From: Dokdonella_A sp963834755
GTDB lineage: Bacteria; Pseudomonadota; Gammaproteobacteria; Xanthomonadales; Rhodanobacteraceae
Length of the DNA stretch: 64,000 bases
Assembly (NCBI GenBank): GCA_963834755.1
Contig: CAWICQ010000012.1
Coordinates: 372,001 to 436,000, forward strand
Direction of reading: 5' to 3'
How positions within the stretch are numbered: position 1 is the first letter of the stretch; each line of letters starts with the position of its first letter. The translations under genes and the position numbers were made by a program. Under the pieces are notes generated by a model. The model was given only the letters and a program-made list of their open reading frames with translations, was not told the DNA's origin and searched no databases. Positions 39,820-48,629 of this stretch are shown one piece after another.

Positions 39820-40193
39820 ATGAAAATCCCGCATCACCTCATCCTTGCCCGCACCGGGCGATGGCACTTCCGCCGTCGCGTGCCGGCCGATCTTATCGAG
39901 CAATTCGGCCAGCGATTCATCGAGAAATCGTTGGCAACATCGTACCTTCCCTTGCACAAGTTCCGGGCCCTCGCACCGGGCAGCCAATGCGACGACTTGT
40001 TCGCCTCGATGCGGGTCAAGACGTGGCTCGTAATCGCCGAAGCCGTGCACGCTCCGACAGCACGCTGCGCTTCGACTATACGATCATCAGGCCCGACGGC
40101 GTCGTGATCAGAACGAAGGACGATGCAGATCACGGGCGGCTGAAGGACCCCCTGCGAGAGCACCCCGAAGTTCGTTCGCCCTCGTTACGCTAA
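39820..40193 (+). pseudogene. Remnant of a tyrosine-recombinase integrase
   Basis: The frame from 39820 starts MKIPHHLILARTGRWHFRRRVPADLIEQFGQRFIEKSL, an N-terminal module (DUF6538-like) found at the start of many phage-type integrases. Near 40045-40055 related coding sequence continues in another frame (DSTLRFDYTIIRPDGVVIRTKDDADH...) to a stop at 40191-40193. No core catalytic domain with the R-H-R-Y residues follows. Its position just downstream of tRNA-Ser is the classical integration site. It is therefore read as a frameshifted, truncated integrase left by a lost element. Confidence 0.7.
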
Positions 40194-40550
40194 TTGCGTT
40201 GCTTGGGTCAATCTGCGCTCGTGTGCGTTCGCGTCAGCCAGAGCGGCTCCGCTCTATCGGTCGGCACCTGCCTGAGCTGATCCCGCTCGGCAGAAGCAGA
40301 TGAATGTGTTCGACGTATGTTCGACACCGCACGGATGAGAACGTGTCAATCGCGCGAACATATTCGGTGAAATTCGAGACCGACTCCGTGTGCTCGATCG
40401 ATCGATGAAAGAGCGGCGCCTGATCGGCCGGATCATGCGAAGAAATCCGCTTTCGCAGTCGCCGACAGCACACCGGAAACCGCATGGCAATCAGTAGCTC
40501 GCGGGCTTGCGCTGATGCCTCGTCACAGCCCGCCTTAGTGGAGAACTCTG
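40194..40550. other. Degenerate stretch downstream of the integrase remnant
   Basis: 357 bases without a supportable gene. Minus-strand frames across it lack start signals and recognisable domains. It is probably residual mobile-element or decayed DNA. Confidence 0.4.
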
Positions 40551-40862
40551 ATGGGTAAGGTCGCCTCAACTCTTCTCGCGTCCGCTCTTGTGTGCAGCGC
40601 GACCGTAGCTTTCGCGCACGATGACGCGAAACATGACCGTATGCATTCGCACATGGCCTCAATGGACACCAACGGTGATGGCATGATCTCGAAAGAAGAG
40701 TTCATGGCCTTTCATCAGACGATGTGGGACAAACTGCCCAAGAACAAGGACGGAATGGTCTCGATGAAAGACTTGGAAGACATGCATCACGACAAGATGA
40801 CGAAACACGATGGAATGATGAAACACGATGACGAGAAACAGACGAAGGACGACGACGACTAG
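40551..40862 (+). CDS. Small exported EF-hand protein
   Basis: 103 residues with a signal peptide (MGKVASTLLASALVCSATVAFAHD). One canonical EF-hand loop, DTNGDGMISKEEF, is followed by a degenerate second loop (KNKDGMVSMKDLE) that lacks the first Asp. The tail is rich in His, Met, Lys and Asp (MHHDKMTKHDGMMKHDDEKQ), which could also bind metal. A GGAGAACT motif precedes the ATG. Probably a periplasmic calcium- or metal-binding protein; partner unknown. Its position within a degenerate region suggests it was acquired or is a survivor. Confidence 0.8.
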   Translation: MGKVASTLLASALVCSATVAFAHDDAKHDRMHSHMASMDTNGDGMISKEEFMAFHQTMWDKLPKNKDGMVSMKDLEDMHHDKMTKHDGMMKHDDEKQTKDDDD

Positions 40863-41285
40863 CCGTCTGCAAGTCTTGAAGTTCGAGAGGCGTTGGATCG
40901 CGCTCAAGCAAATGATTCAGTCCGACAACTTCCGGAATTTCGCCAACAGGGTGCTTGCGGCCAATACCTATCGCAAAGCCATCCGGGCCGCAGCTCAGCA
41001 GCGTGCATGTCTTGAGCTGCGTATTCGAAGCGGCTTGCGCAGCCGCAGTCTCGCCGCATAGCGCGAGGAGGAGCACGGACAAGGCGATAGCACGCAGCCT
41101 CGCGCTTCCTCTCCATAACTCGCGTTCTGACTTCCTCGGACAATTTCCGCGTCTGCAACGCGTTCCGTGCGGCTGCGGCCGTGAAGTGGTGGCGCAGGAG
41201 CATGTTGGGAAGGGCCACGTCGTCTGCGGGTCGCTACGATCCGCGATCATCTTCAAGTGCCGGCGTATTGCGTTCAGCCCGTTGG

Positions 41286-41522
41286 CTAGTCGAACCCGTT
41301 AGCGAAGATCGCATCGAAGTAGTTTGTCACGATCAGGATGCGCCCCGAATGGTAAGCGATTGCCACGCAACCGCTTCCGCAATTCGAGGCGTCGATCGCA
41401 AGCACGCCGTTCGAAGGCACCGTGAACGATTGCCTAGGCAAATACGTCTCGCGATCGAAAACGGCCACAAGATCGTCCTCGACGAAGGCCGCGTTGTTGC
41501 CGTCAACGATAGAGTGAAACGC
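41286..41522 (-). pseudogene. C-terminal gene fragment ending in IFANGFD
   Basis: A minus-strand frame opens directly after a TAA at about 41523 and has no ATG with a ribosome-binding site. It reads AAFHSIVDGNNAAFVEDDLVAVFDRETYLPRQSF ... GCVAIAYHSGRILIVTNYFDAIFANGFD to the stop at 41286. The last seven residues match the peptide seen at the end of the beta-helix protein. It looks like the 3' end of a secreted-protein gene whose 5' part has been lost. Confidence 0.55.
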
Positions 41523-41788
41523 CGCTTATGGCGTATGCACGAACGCGCCATGCCCATGCCGGTCGTGGCACGTCCAGTTGCCGCGTCGCGCGGTGCGCGA
41601 GTGCAATGACTGCAAAGACCGATGCGATGAAAATCAGCGGGCCGATTCCGCGCCGATATTGAAACGAGCAGGCGAGCGGAATCGCCGAAGAACTGCCTGG
41701 CCGATTGCTTTCCCCGGGCAACGAGAGAACGCTGCGCTACGTGATCTGCGCACGTCGTACCACTCTAACACCCGCCAAGCGTGCGATC

Positions 41789-41802
41789 TTGATTCAGATC
41801 AA
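41789..41802 (+). promoter_or_regulatory. FNR/Anr-type box upstream of hemN
   Basis: TTGATTCAGATCAA is a perfect match to the FNR/Anr half-site palindrome TTGAT-N4-ATCAA. It lies about 88 nt before the hemN ATG, a good distance for activation when oxygen is low. Confidence 0.8.
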
Positions 41803-41841
41803 GGGCCGCGTTCTGGAAACACGCGACCAATGTGTAAGCGA

Positions 41842-41855
41842 TTGACCCAGATCAA
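41842..41855 (+). promoter_or_regulatory. Second FNR/Anr-type box upstream of hemN
   Basis: TTGACCCAGATCAA differs from the TTGAT-N4-ATCAA pattern by one base (C for T). It sits 34 nt before the hemN start, where binding could modulate or block transcription depending on the start site. Confidence 0.65.
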
Positions 41856-41889
41856 GGTGAGAACCGCCCGCACGCGCAATATCGTGCTC

Positions 41890-43290
41890 ATGAACGCCAT
41901 GCCTTCGCCTGTGTTCGACCGCGAAATGATTTCGCGCTACGACATCGCGGGCCCGCGCTACACCTCGTATCCGGCCGCGCCGCACTTCTCGCCGCATTTC
42001 GGCGAGGGCGAATTCAAGGACGCGGCTCGCGCCTCCAACGTGGATCCGATACCCCGCCGCTTGTCGATCTACGTGCACGTGCCGTTCTGCTTCAGTCCCT
42101 GTTTCTATTGCGGCTGCGCGCGCATCATCACGCGCGATCGAGGCAAGGCCGACGGCTATCTGCAGCGTCTGCATCGCGAGATCGAGCTGGTCGCTCCGCT
42201 GTTCGACCGCGGTCGCACGGTCGTGCAGCTCCATCTGGGCGGCGGCACGCCGAATTTCCTCGACGCGCGGCAGATGGCTGATTTGCTTGAATCGCTGGAT
42301 CAGAACTTCTCGCTCAACCGAGGCGCCGACCGCGAGTTCGGTATCGAGCTCGACCCGCGCGATGCCGGTCCTGAGTACGTGAGGATGCTCGCCGCGCACG
42401 GCTTCAACCGCCTGTCGGTCGGCATCCAGGATTTCGATCCGGACGTGCAGGCGGCCGTCAATCGAATTCAGAGCGTGGAGCAGACGCGCGCCGTGCTGGA
42501 CGCTGCTCGAGACAATGGTTTTCGCTCGACCAGCGTCGATCTGATCTACGGGCTGCCGAGACAGACGCCGTCGAACTTCGCGCATACGTTGGACGAAGTC
42601 GTTGCGCTGAAGCCCGATCGCATCGCCGCCTACGCTTACGCGCATCTGCCCCAGCGGTTCAAAGCGCAGCGGCAGATCGAAACGAGCGAGCTGCCCGATG
42701 CGGCCACGCGCTTGGCGTTGCTCGGGCTCACGATCCAGACGCTGACCGCGGCGGGGTATCGCTACATCGGCATGGACCATTTCGCGCTTCCCGGCGACGA
42801 TCTCGCGCGAGCGCAGGATCACGGCACGTTGCATCGCAATTTCCAGGGTTACTCGACGCATGCTGCGTGCGACTTGATTGGTCTTGGCATGAGCGCGATC
42901 GGTCATGTGGGGAAGACGTTCAGTCAGAACGCCAAGGATCTCGTCGGCTACTACGCGGCGCTCGACGCAGGTTCCCTGCCGGTCGTGCGCGGCATGACGC
43001 TTGATGACGACGACGTCGTTCGCGCCGACCTGCTGCAGCGCTTGATGTGCAACGGGGTGATCGACATTGCGGCCTTCGAGGCGCGCCACCCGATCGATTT
43101 CGCGGTCTACTTTGCTTCCGATCTGGATCGCCTGCGGGCACTCGCCGCAGATGGCCTGGTGGCCGTATCGCCCGACCGCATCGCGGTCACCTCGCGCGGG
43201 CGCCTGCTGCTGCGTAACATTGCGATGTGCTTTGACGCGCATCTCGTGCGACCGCGCAACGAGGGCGTCAGCTATTCGAAAGCGCTGTGA
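41890..43290 (+). CDS. hemN: Oxygen-independent coproporphyrinogen III dehydrogenase
   Basis: 466 residues from the ATG at 41890 (a second ATG is at 41899). The radical-SAM cluster motif is CFSPCFYCGC (C-x3-C-x2-C, plus the extra Cys of HemN). Conserved features include YTSYPAAPHFSPHF, VPFCFSPC, LGGGTPNFL, GIELDPRDAG, VDLIYGLPRQT and RYIGMDHFALP. It makes protoporphyrinogen IX without oxygen, supplying haem during anaerobic growth, for instance for c-type cytochromes such as that fused to NirK. Two FNR-type boxes precede it. Confidence 0.96.
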   Translation: MNAMPSPVFDREMISRYDIAGPRYTSYPAAPHFSPHFGEGEFKDAARASNVDPIPRRLSIYVHVPFCFSPCFYCGCARIITRDRGKADGYLQRLHREIELVAPLFDRGRTVVQLHLGGGTPNFLDARQMADLLESLDQNFSLNRGADREFGIELDPRDAGPEYVRMLAAHGFNRLSVGIQDFDPDVQAAVNRIQSVEQTRAVLDAARDNGFRSTSVDLIYGLPRQTPSNFAHTLDEVVALKPDRIAAYAYAHLPQRFKAQRQIETSELPDAATRLALLGLTIQTLTAAGYRYIGMDHFALPGDDLARAQDHGTLHRNFQGYSTHAACDLIGLGMSAIGHVGKTFSQNAKDLVGYYAALDAGSLPVVRGMTLDDDDVVRADLLQRLMCNGVIDIAAFEARHPIDFAVYFASDLDRLRALAADGLVAVSPDRIAVTSRGRLLLRNIAMCFDAHLVRPRNEGVSYSKAL

Positions 43291-43340
43291 CGGCGAGCTG
43301 CGGGAACACCGCGTCGCCAAACCGTGTTCGCAGAAGTTGC

Positions 43341-43354
43341 TTGATCCGGATCAG
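43341..43354 (+). promoter_or_regulatory. FNR/Anr-type box upstream of nirK
   Basis: TTGATCCGGATCAG matches TTGAT-N4-ATCAA except for the last base. It lies 67 nt before the nirK ATG and is the third such site in the locus. Confidence 0.7.
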
Positions 43355-43421
43355 GACGGGCGGGCGGGAATCGGTGGACGATTTCACAGGACGTCCGAAT
43401 CGAGACGCTTGGAGAAGATCG

Positions 43422-44927
43422 ATGAAGCGCCTCATCTGGATCTCCACACTGGCTGTTCTTCTCGGCCTATTGGGTTGCACGTCCCGCACGCCCGGCACTG
43501 GCGCGCCACTCGCAGTGGCCGATACAGGCGGCTCGGCCAAGGGCGATTTTGGCCCTCCACAAGGCGAGCCGATTCATGCCGTCTTGACCAGTCCTCCGAA
43601 TGTGCCGCCGCCAATCCACCGCGATCATCCGGCGAAGATCATCGTCGAGCTCAGCGTGATCGAGAAGGAGTTGCCGATCTCCGAAGGCGTGACCTACACG
43701 TTCTGGACGTTCGGCGGCACCGTGCCCGGTAGTTTCATCCGTGTGCGTCAGGGCGACACGGTCGAGTTCCATTTGCGCAACGACCCATCGAACAAGATGC
43801 CGCACAACATCGACTTGCACGGCGTCACCGGACCGGGCGGCGGTGCCGCGTCGAGTTTCACGGCGCCGGGTCACGAATCGCAGTTCACGTTCAAGGCGCT
43901 CAACCAGGGTTTGTTTGTCTATCACTGCGCGACCGCGCCGGTCGGCATGCACGTCGGCAACGGCATGTATGGCCTGATCCTGATCGAGCCCCCCGAAGGA
44001 ATGTCTCCGGTCGATCACGAGTACTACGTGATGCAGGGCGATTTCTACACCACCGGCAAATACCGCGAGAAGGGTCATCAGCCTTTCGACATGGAGAAGG
44101 CCATCGACGAACGTCCGACGTACGTGTTGTTCAACGGCGCCGAGGGCGCGCTGACCGGCGACAACGCGCTTAGCGCAAAGACCAACGAGCGCGTCCGTCT
44201 GTTCGTCGGCAACGGTGGTCCGAATCTCGTTTCAAGCTTTCACGTCATCGGAGAAATCTTCGATCGCGTTCAGCAGGAAGGCGGCACGCATCCGCAGGAG
44301 AACGTGCAGACGACGCTGATCCCCGCCGGCGGCGCGGTCACCGTCGAGTTCCACACTGAGGTGCCGGGCAGCTACATCCTTGTCGATCATTCGATCTTTC
44401 GCGCATTCAACAAGGGCGCGCTGGCGATCCTGAAAGTGACAGGACCCGAGGACAAGTCGATCTACTCCGGCAAGGAAGTCGACTCGGTGTATCTCGGCGA
44501 CCGTGCCGGCGCCAACCTGCAGGCGGTCAGCGCGGCGGCAGAGGCGCGTGCGAGCGGCACATTGACCCAGGCCGAGCAGGTCGCAGCGGGCAAGCAGCTC
44601 TTCGCCGGCACGTGCTCGGTGTGTCACCAGAACACCGGCGAGGGACTTCCGAACGTGTTCCCGCCGTTGGCGAAATCCGATTTTCTCGCCGCCGATCCGA
44701 AGCGTGCGATCTCGATCCTGCTGCATGGACGCACCGGTCCGATCACGGTCAATGGCAAGGACTTCAACTCGGTGATGCCACCCATGACGCAGCTGACCGA
44801 CGATGAGATCGCGAACATCCTCACTTACGTGCTCAACGAGTGGGGCAATCCGGGCGGCCGCATCGACAAGGCCGACGTTGCGAGAGCCCGCGCCGAGCCC
44901 GCACCTCCACCGCCCGCCGCACACTGA
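43422..44927 (+). CDS. nirK: Copper nitrite reductase fused to cytochrome c (NirK)
   Basis: 501 residues from the ATG at 43422 behind GGAGAAG. A lipoprotein-type signal ends at LLGC (Cys19). Type 1 copper ligands are His128, Cys169, His177 and Met182; type 2 ligands are His133, His168 and His323, with the second-sphere Asp131 (NIDLHG) and His274 (SSFHVIG) also present. A C-terminal cytochrome c carries CSVCH at 398-402 and a Met ligand in SVMPPM. It reduces nitrite to NO in the periplasm; the fused haem domain can deliver electrons directly. An FNR-type box lies just upstream. Confidence 0.95.
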   Translation: MKRLIWISTLAVLLGLLGCTSRTPGTGAPLAVADTGGSAKGDFGPPQGEPIHAVLTSPPNVPPPIHRDHPAKIIVELSVIEKELPISEGVTYTFWTFGGTVPGSFIRVRQGDTVEFHLRNDPSNKMPHNIDLHGVTGPGGGAASSFTAPGHESQFTFKALNQGLFVYHCATAPVGMHVGNGMYGLILIEPPEGMSPVDHEYYVMQGDFYTTGKYREKGHQPFDMEKAIDERPTYVLFNGAEGALTGDNALSAKTNERVRLFVGNGGPNLVSSFHVIGEIFDRVQQEGGTHPQENVQTTLIPAGGAVTVEFHTEVPGSYILVDHSIFRAFNKGALAILKVTGPEDKSIYSGKEVDSVYLGDRAGANLQAVSAAAEARASGTLTQAEQVAAGKQLFAGTCSVCHQNTGEGLPNVFPPLAKSDFLAADPKRAISILLHGRTGPITVNGKDFNSVMPPMTQLTDDEIANILTYVLNEWGNPGGRIDKADVARARAEPAPPPPAAH

Positions 44928-44953
44928 CCGCGATCGAATCCGAGCGAGTGGGC

Positions 44954-45769
44954 ATGAAGAATCTTCGCACCATCGGTCGCGTGCTCGCGGGGAGTTCGAT
45001 CTTTGTGGCGCTCAACGCGCTCGCCGCCGACTACGTCGCATTGCCGGGAACTAGTTTCTCCAGCGTGCTGCCCGCCGTTTCCGATACGAGCAAAGATCTC
45101 GCGTTGGCGCCCGCGCCGGTGGTGATCCGCCCATTCCGCCTGCGCGCTGAGCCGGTCACGAACGCCGAGTTCCTTGCGTTCGTCACGGCACACCCGGACT
45201 GGCGCCGCGATCGCATCGCCAGAGTTTTTGCCGAGTCGCGCTACTTGTCGCATTGGCCTATGGCGGACGCATTGGGTGCCGACGCAAAAGCTGAGCAGCC
45301 GGTGACACAGATCAGCTGGTTTGCCGCAGAGGCCTATTGTGAAAGCGAGGGTGCACGTCTGCCGACCTGGTACGAATGGGAATACGCGGCGGCGGCCGAC
45401 GAGACGCGCACCGATGCGCGCGGTGATCCCGCCTGGCGCAATCGCATCCTCAACTGGTACGCGACGCCGTCGAATGAACCACTGCACATGGTCGGCGGCG
45501 CAGCGAATTCCTACGGCGTGCGCGATCTGCACGGCCTGGTTTGGGAGTGGGTCGAAGACGCCGGTTCGTTGCTGATCGCGAGTGACAGCCGCGATCAGAA
45601 CGATCCGGACAAACTTGCGTTCTGCGGCGCCGGCGCGCTCGAGCTCAAGGATCGCGACAACTATGCGGTGCTGATGCGCATCGCGCTGTTGAGTTCTCTC
45701 AAGGCGGCGGACACCACGGCGAATCTTGGATTCCGTTGCGCCAAACCGCTGGACGGGCAAGGCCCATGA
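44954..45769 (+). CDS. nirV: Formylglycine-generating-enzyme-like protein, NirV type
   Basis: 271 residues starting at 44954, 26 nt after nirK. A signal peptide (MKNLRTIGRVLAGSSIFVALNALA) leads into a sulfatase-modifying/FGE-like domain: FRLRAEPVTNAEFLAFVTAHPDWRR, QPVTQISWFAAEAYCESEGARLPTWYEWEYAAAA and GLVWEWVEDAGSLL, ending NLGFRCAK. NirV proteins accompany nirK in many denitrifiers; their biochemical role is still unclear. Its stop overlaps the next start (ATGA at 45766), so translation is coupled. Confidence 0.88.
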   Translation: MKNLRTIGRVLAGSSIFVALNALAADYVALPGTSFSSVLPAVSDTSKDLALAPAPVVIRPFRLRAEPVTNAEFLAFVTAHPDWRRDRIARVFAESRYLSHWPMADALGADAKAEQPVTQISWFAAEAYCESEGARLPTWYEWEYAAAADETRTDARGDPAWRNRILNWYATPSNEPLHMVGGAANSYGVRDLHGLVWEWVEDAGSLLIASDSRDQNDPDKLAFCGAGALELKDRDNYAVLMRIALLSSLKAADTTANLGFRCAKPLDGQGP

Positions 45770-46383
45770 CCACTCCGATGCGTTCCATCGTTCTTGCAAA
45801 ACGTTCGCTGCGTGCGATCGCGCTCTCGACCTTCATCGTGTTCCTGACGATGTTCGCGAGCGCCGCCGCCGCCGCTCTTCCGAGCGATTCGATCTACCGG
45901 CTGGACATCCCGCTGGTCGATCAGAACGGTGTTGGCTCCCATCTCGCCGATCGCCGCGGCAGGCCTCAACTGATCACCATGTTCTACACGTCGTGCCGCT
46001 TCGTCTGTCCGCTGACCCTCGATACGCTGCGCATGACCAAGCATTCGCTCAATGCGGCCGATCAGCAGCGGCTTGACGTGCTCGTCGTCAGCTTCGATCC
46101 CGAGCGCGACACGCCGGTTCAGCTAAAGAGCGTGTTCGACAAGCGCAAACTCGACGGCGAGCATTGGACGCTGGCGCGGACCGAGGCGCCGAACGTGCGC
46201 AAACTCGCCGCAGCGCTCGATATCCGCTACCGGGCGCTCGCGGATGGCGAAATCAATCACGCGACCGTGCTCGTGCTCCTCGACGCCGAAGGCCGGATCG
46301 TCGCGCGAACCAGCGTGCTCGGCGAGGCGGACCCTGATTTCGTCTCGGCGATTCGGGCGACATTGTCCAGAGGCGGCCCCTGA
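45766..46383 (+). CDS. SCO1/SenC family copper chaperone
   Basis: 205 residues from the ATG at 45766. An N-terminal membrane or signal segment (residues 15-36) is followed by a thioredoxin-like domain with the copper motif C-x3-C (TSCRFVCPLT, Cys77 and Cys81) and the distant His in EINHATVLVLLD. SCO proteins deliver or reduce copper, usually for cytochrome oxidase CuA. Here, coupled to nirK and nirV, a role in maturing the NirK copper sites is a reasonable inference. Confidence 0.92.
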   Translation: MTTPMRSIVLAKRSLRAIALSTFIVFLTMFASAAAAALPSDSIYRLDIPLVDQNGVGSHLADRRGRPQLITMFYTSCRFVCPLTLDTLRMTKHSLNAADQQRLDVLVVSFDPERDTPVQLKSVFDKRKLDGEHWTLARTEAPNVRKLAAALDIRYRALADGEINHATVLVLLDAEGRIVARTSVLGEADPDFVSAIRATLSRGGP

Positions 46384-46454
46384 CCTGTTGAGCGCGCGCT
46401 TGGTCGCACGACGGGCGTGCATGTGCGGTCGCTGCGCGATCGCCCAGCTGTGCA

Positions 46455-48629
46455 TTACCGAGGCTCCATCGAATTTGCGAAAATCAGATCGACGCCACGA
46501 TCGCGCCAGCGAGCGAGGAGCGCGCGCAGTGCGAGCGCGGTATTCATCGCCGGCGGTTCGCCGGCCTGGTTCAACTGATTCACGCCGTGGCATCCGTCGC
46601 AGGCGCGCACCTCGCCGGCTGGAAAGCTGATCCAGTAGCGCTCGCGCACGACGGGTGTACCGTCGGCGCGGGTCGAATGCCATGCCAGGGCGCGTGACGC
46701 GGGCACGAAAAGAGCCACCGAGCCATCCGCGAAAATCGGCGCGCTGCCGGCAGGTCCGGATGGGTCAGGCAGATTCGCAACCGTTGCGACGGGGTCGTTC
46801 AGCGGCTGCGCAAGCACGCGACGGCCGGGCGAGGGCGTCGTGTAACCGCCGAGGCCGCGTATCTGGTCGCCTTCGAAGAATTGCATATGCACGATGTCAT
46901 AGATCAATCCGCCGCCGGGTGCGACGGTTTCGACACCGCCGGGGACGCGTAGATCGTATGGCTGCTGCTGGTCGGCGCTGTCGCGTGACGTCACGTTGCG
47001 CATCACCAGAACCGCGAGCCCGTTCGAGCGCAGATAATTTCGGAACGCATCGAGATCGACGTTCTCGTCGGTGAACGCCTGCTGTTCCGGCGCCTGCAAC
47101 GAGAAAGCCGTCGTCGCGGGCGAATTGCGCGGACGGACTTCGACCGGCGAAATCTCCCACAGCGGACCCGAATAGGACACGAGCACGTCTGGATCCCAAT
47201 AGCTGATCGTCTTGACAATGCCGCCGGTGAGATCCTCGACCGGCGCAACGTATCCGCCGCTCGGCGCGAGCCGTTTCAGGCGAAAGATATAGCGCGGCAC
47301 GGGATTCGAGCGCGTGCCGTCGTTGCCGGCGCTGCGCGCTTCGAATGTGTGCGCGGCGATCATGCGACCGTCCGCCAGCGGCAACGGATTGCGATAGTGT
47401 CCGGTGAAGTCGGGCGGCGGCATGTTGTTGTCGTAGAACGACGCGGTGCTGCGCGGCGTCCGGTAGACCGGTTCCATCGTCGCCGCGTTGACGCCCGGCG
47501 CTCCATCGAGGCTGATGATCTGGCCCGAGGCTTGTGTATAGAACTCGGGCGCGTCGATGCCGATGTAGCGCCCCGGCACGGTCGGATCTTCGCGCAGCTC
47601 GAGCATGTTCTCGATCGTGGAGCGGCCCGGGTCGGCGATGAATTCATGCAGCGCCGGATCGTCGTTGAAGCTTCGATCAAAATAACTGTGCAGCTCGTGC
47701 CGGCCGACGTGGTTCAAGGTTTCCTCGCCGCTGCCGTCCTGATTCACCATCCACGGAAAGAAGTGGTTGATCGTGAAACCTTCGACGTTCGAGCCCGGCA
47801 GCGCGATGCGCGGTTCCGGAAAAGCCTCGGTACGATCAGGTGTCGGAACAGAATCGGCCGCTTCGTTGTTCCAGTTGAAAATGCCGTATGGATTGTCGGC
47901 ACCGTCGTCATTTTGCTGGTCGCGTTGCAGATGATCCCAACGCGTGAACAGGATGCGACCGAAGCTGTCGACGATGGGATTGAACGCGCCCGAGACGGCA
48001 ACTTCGATGAGATCGAGGTGGCCCGTCGTCGCGTCGAGATGCCACAGACCCGTCGGCGTCGGCGCTTCTTCGTATTCATCGAGTTGCGGATACAGATGTA
48101 CGGCGCCATTGCGCGGGCGATCGCTGACGAAAAGAATGCTGCCGTCGGACATATACGTCGGGCTCACGTTGTTGAATCCCGACGGCTGGTTCGCGACGCG
48201 CGTGATGTGCACCGCTTCGCCCTGTGCAAGGCCGGTCGCTTCGTAGAGCTCCCAGAACCATGGATCACGTACGTATTGCTGCTCCGGCGCGCCGATGACC
48301 ATGCTGAAGATCGCGCGCGTGCCGTCCCACGACACGGCCGGGTCGCGCACGGCGATTGAGTTCGCACCCTGCTGTCCGTCCATGCCGAAGCCGGCTTCGC
48401 GCGTGAGGTTGCGCAGGCTGCCGTCGGGATAGCGGATCATCAGATCGCCGCCGCGTCCGACGCGATCGATGTCGGCGAGATGGTTGGCGAAAACGCTGCC
48501 GATTGCGGCAAAGTCTCCCGAGATCGGAAACTGCGTGACGAACAGGATCGGATTCTGCAGCGGCTGCGCCGCGGCGGAGATGGCGAAACACGCGAGTATC
48601 GCGGTCGCACAGCGGCGTAGATACGACAT
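46455..48629 (-). CDS. Secreted c-haem protein resembling HzsA, beta-propeller N-terminal part
   Basis: 724 residues with a signal peptide (MSYLRRCATAILACFAISAAAQ). The N-terminal half has propeller-like PD40 patterns (GGDLMIRYPDGSLRNLTREAG, SPTYMSDGSILFVSDRPRNG, FNPIVDSFGRILFTRWDHLQRDQQ). The C-terminal part has one c-type haem motif, CDGCH (RACDGCHGVNQLNQAGEPPA). The layout resembles proteins related to the alpha subunit of hydrazine synthase, but only one CxxCH is present and catalytic similarity is unproven. It ends VDLIFANSMEPR, a variant of the IFADGFD peptide. It is convergent with the nirK operon, 71 nt from the SCO gene. Confidence 0.72.
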   Translation of the reverse strand: MSYLRRCATAILACFAISAAAQPLQNPILFVTQFPISGDFAAIGSVFANHLADIDRVGRGGDLMIRYPDGSLRNLTREAGFGMDGQQGANSIAVRDPAVSWDGTRAIFSMVIGAPEQQYVRDPWFWELYEATGLAQGEAVHITRVANQPSGFNNVSPTYMSDGSILFVSDRPRNGAVHLYPQLDEYEEAPTPTGLWHLDATTGHLDLIEVAVSGAFNPIVDSFGRILFTRWDHLQRDQQNDDGADNPYGIFNWNNEAADSVPTPDRTEAFPEPRIALPGSNVEGFTINHFFPWMVNQDGSGEETLNHVGRHELHSYFDRSFNDDPALHEFIADPGRSTIENMLELREDPTVPGRYIGIDAPEFYTQASGQIISLDGAPGVNAATMEPVYRTPRSTASFYDNNMPPPDFTGHYRNPLPLADGRMIAAHTFEARSAGNDGTRSNPVPRYIFRLKRLAPSGGYVAPVEDLTGGIVKTISYWDPDVLVSYSGPLWEISPVEVRPRNSPATTAFSLQAPEQQAFTDENVDLDAFRNYLRSNGLAVLVMRNVTSRDSADQQQPYDLRVPGGVETVAPGGGLIYDIVHMQFFEGDQIRGLGGYTTPSPGRRVLAQPLNDPVATVANLPDPSGPAGSAPIFADGSVALFVPASRALAWHSTRADGTPVVRERYWISFPAGEVRACDGCHGVNQLNQAGEPPAMNTALALRALLARWRDRGVDLIFANSMEPR

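Noticed and set aside
41503..41721. 72-codon minus-strand frame with one hydrophobic segment
   Set aside because: No ribosome-binding site, no family, and it overlaps other degenerate sequence; support is too weak to list as a gene.
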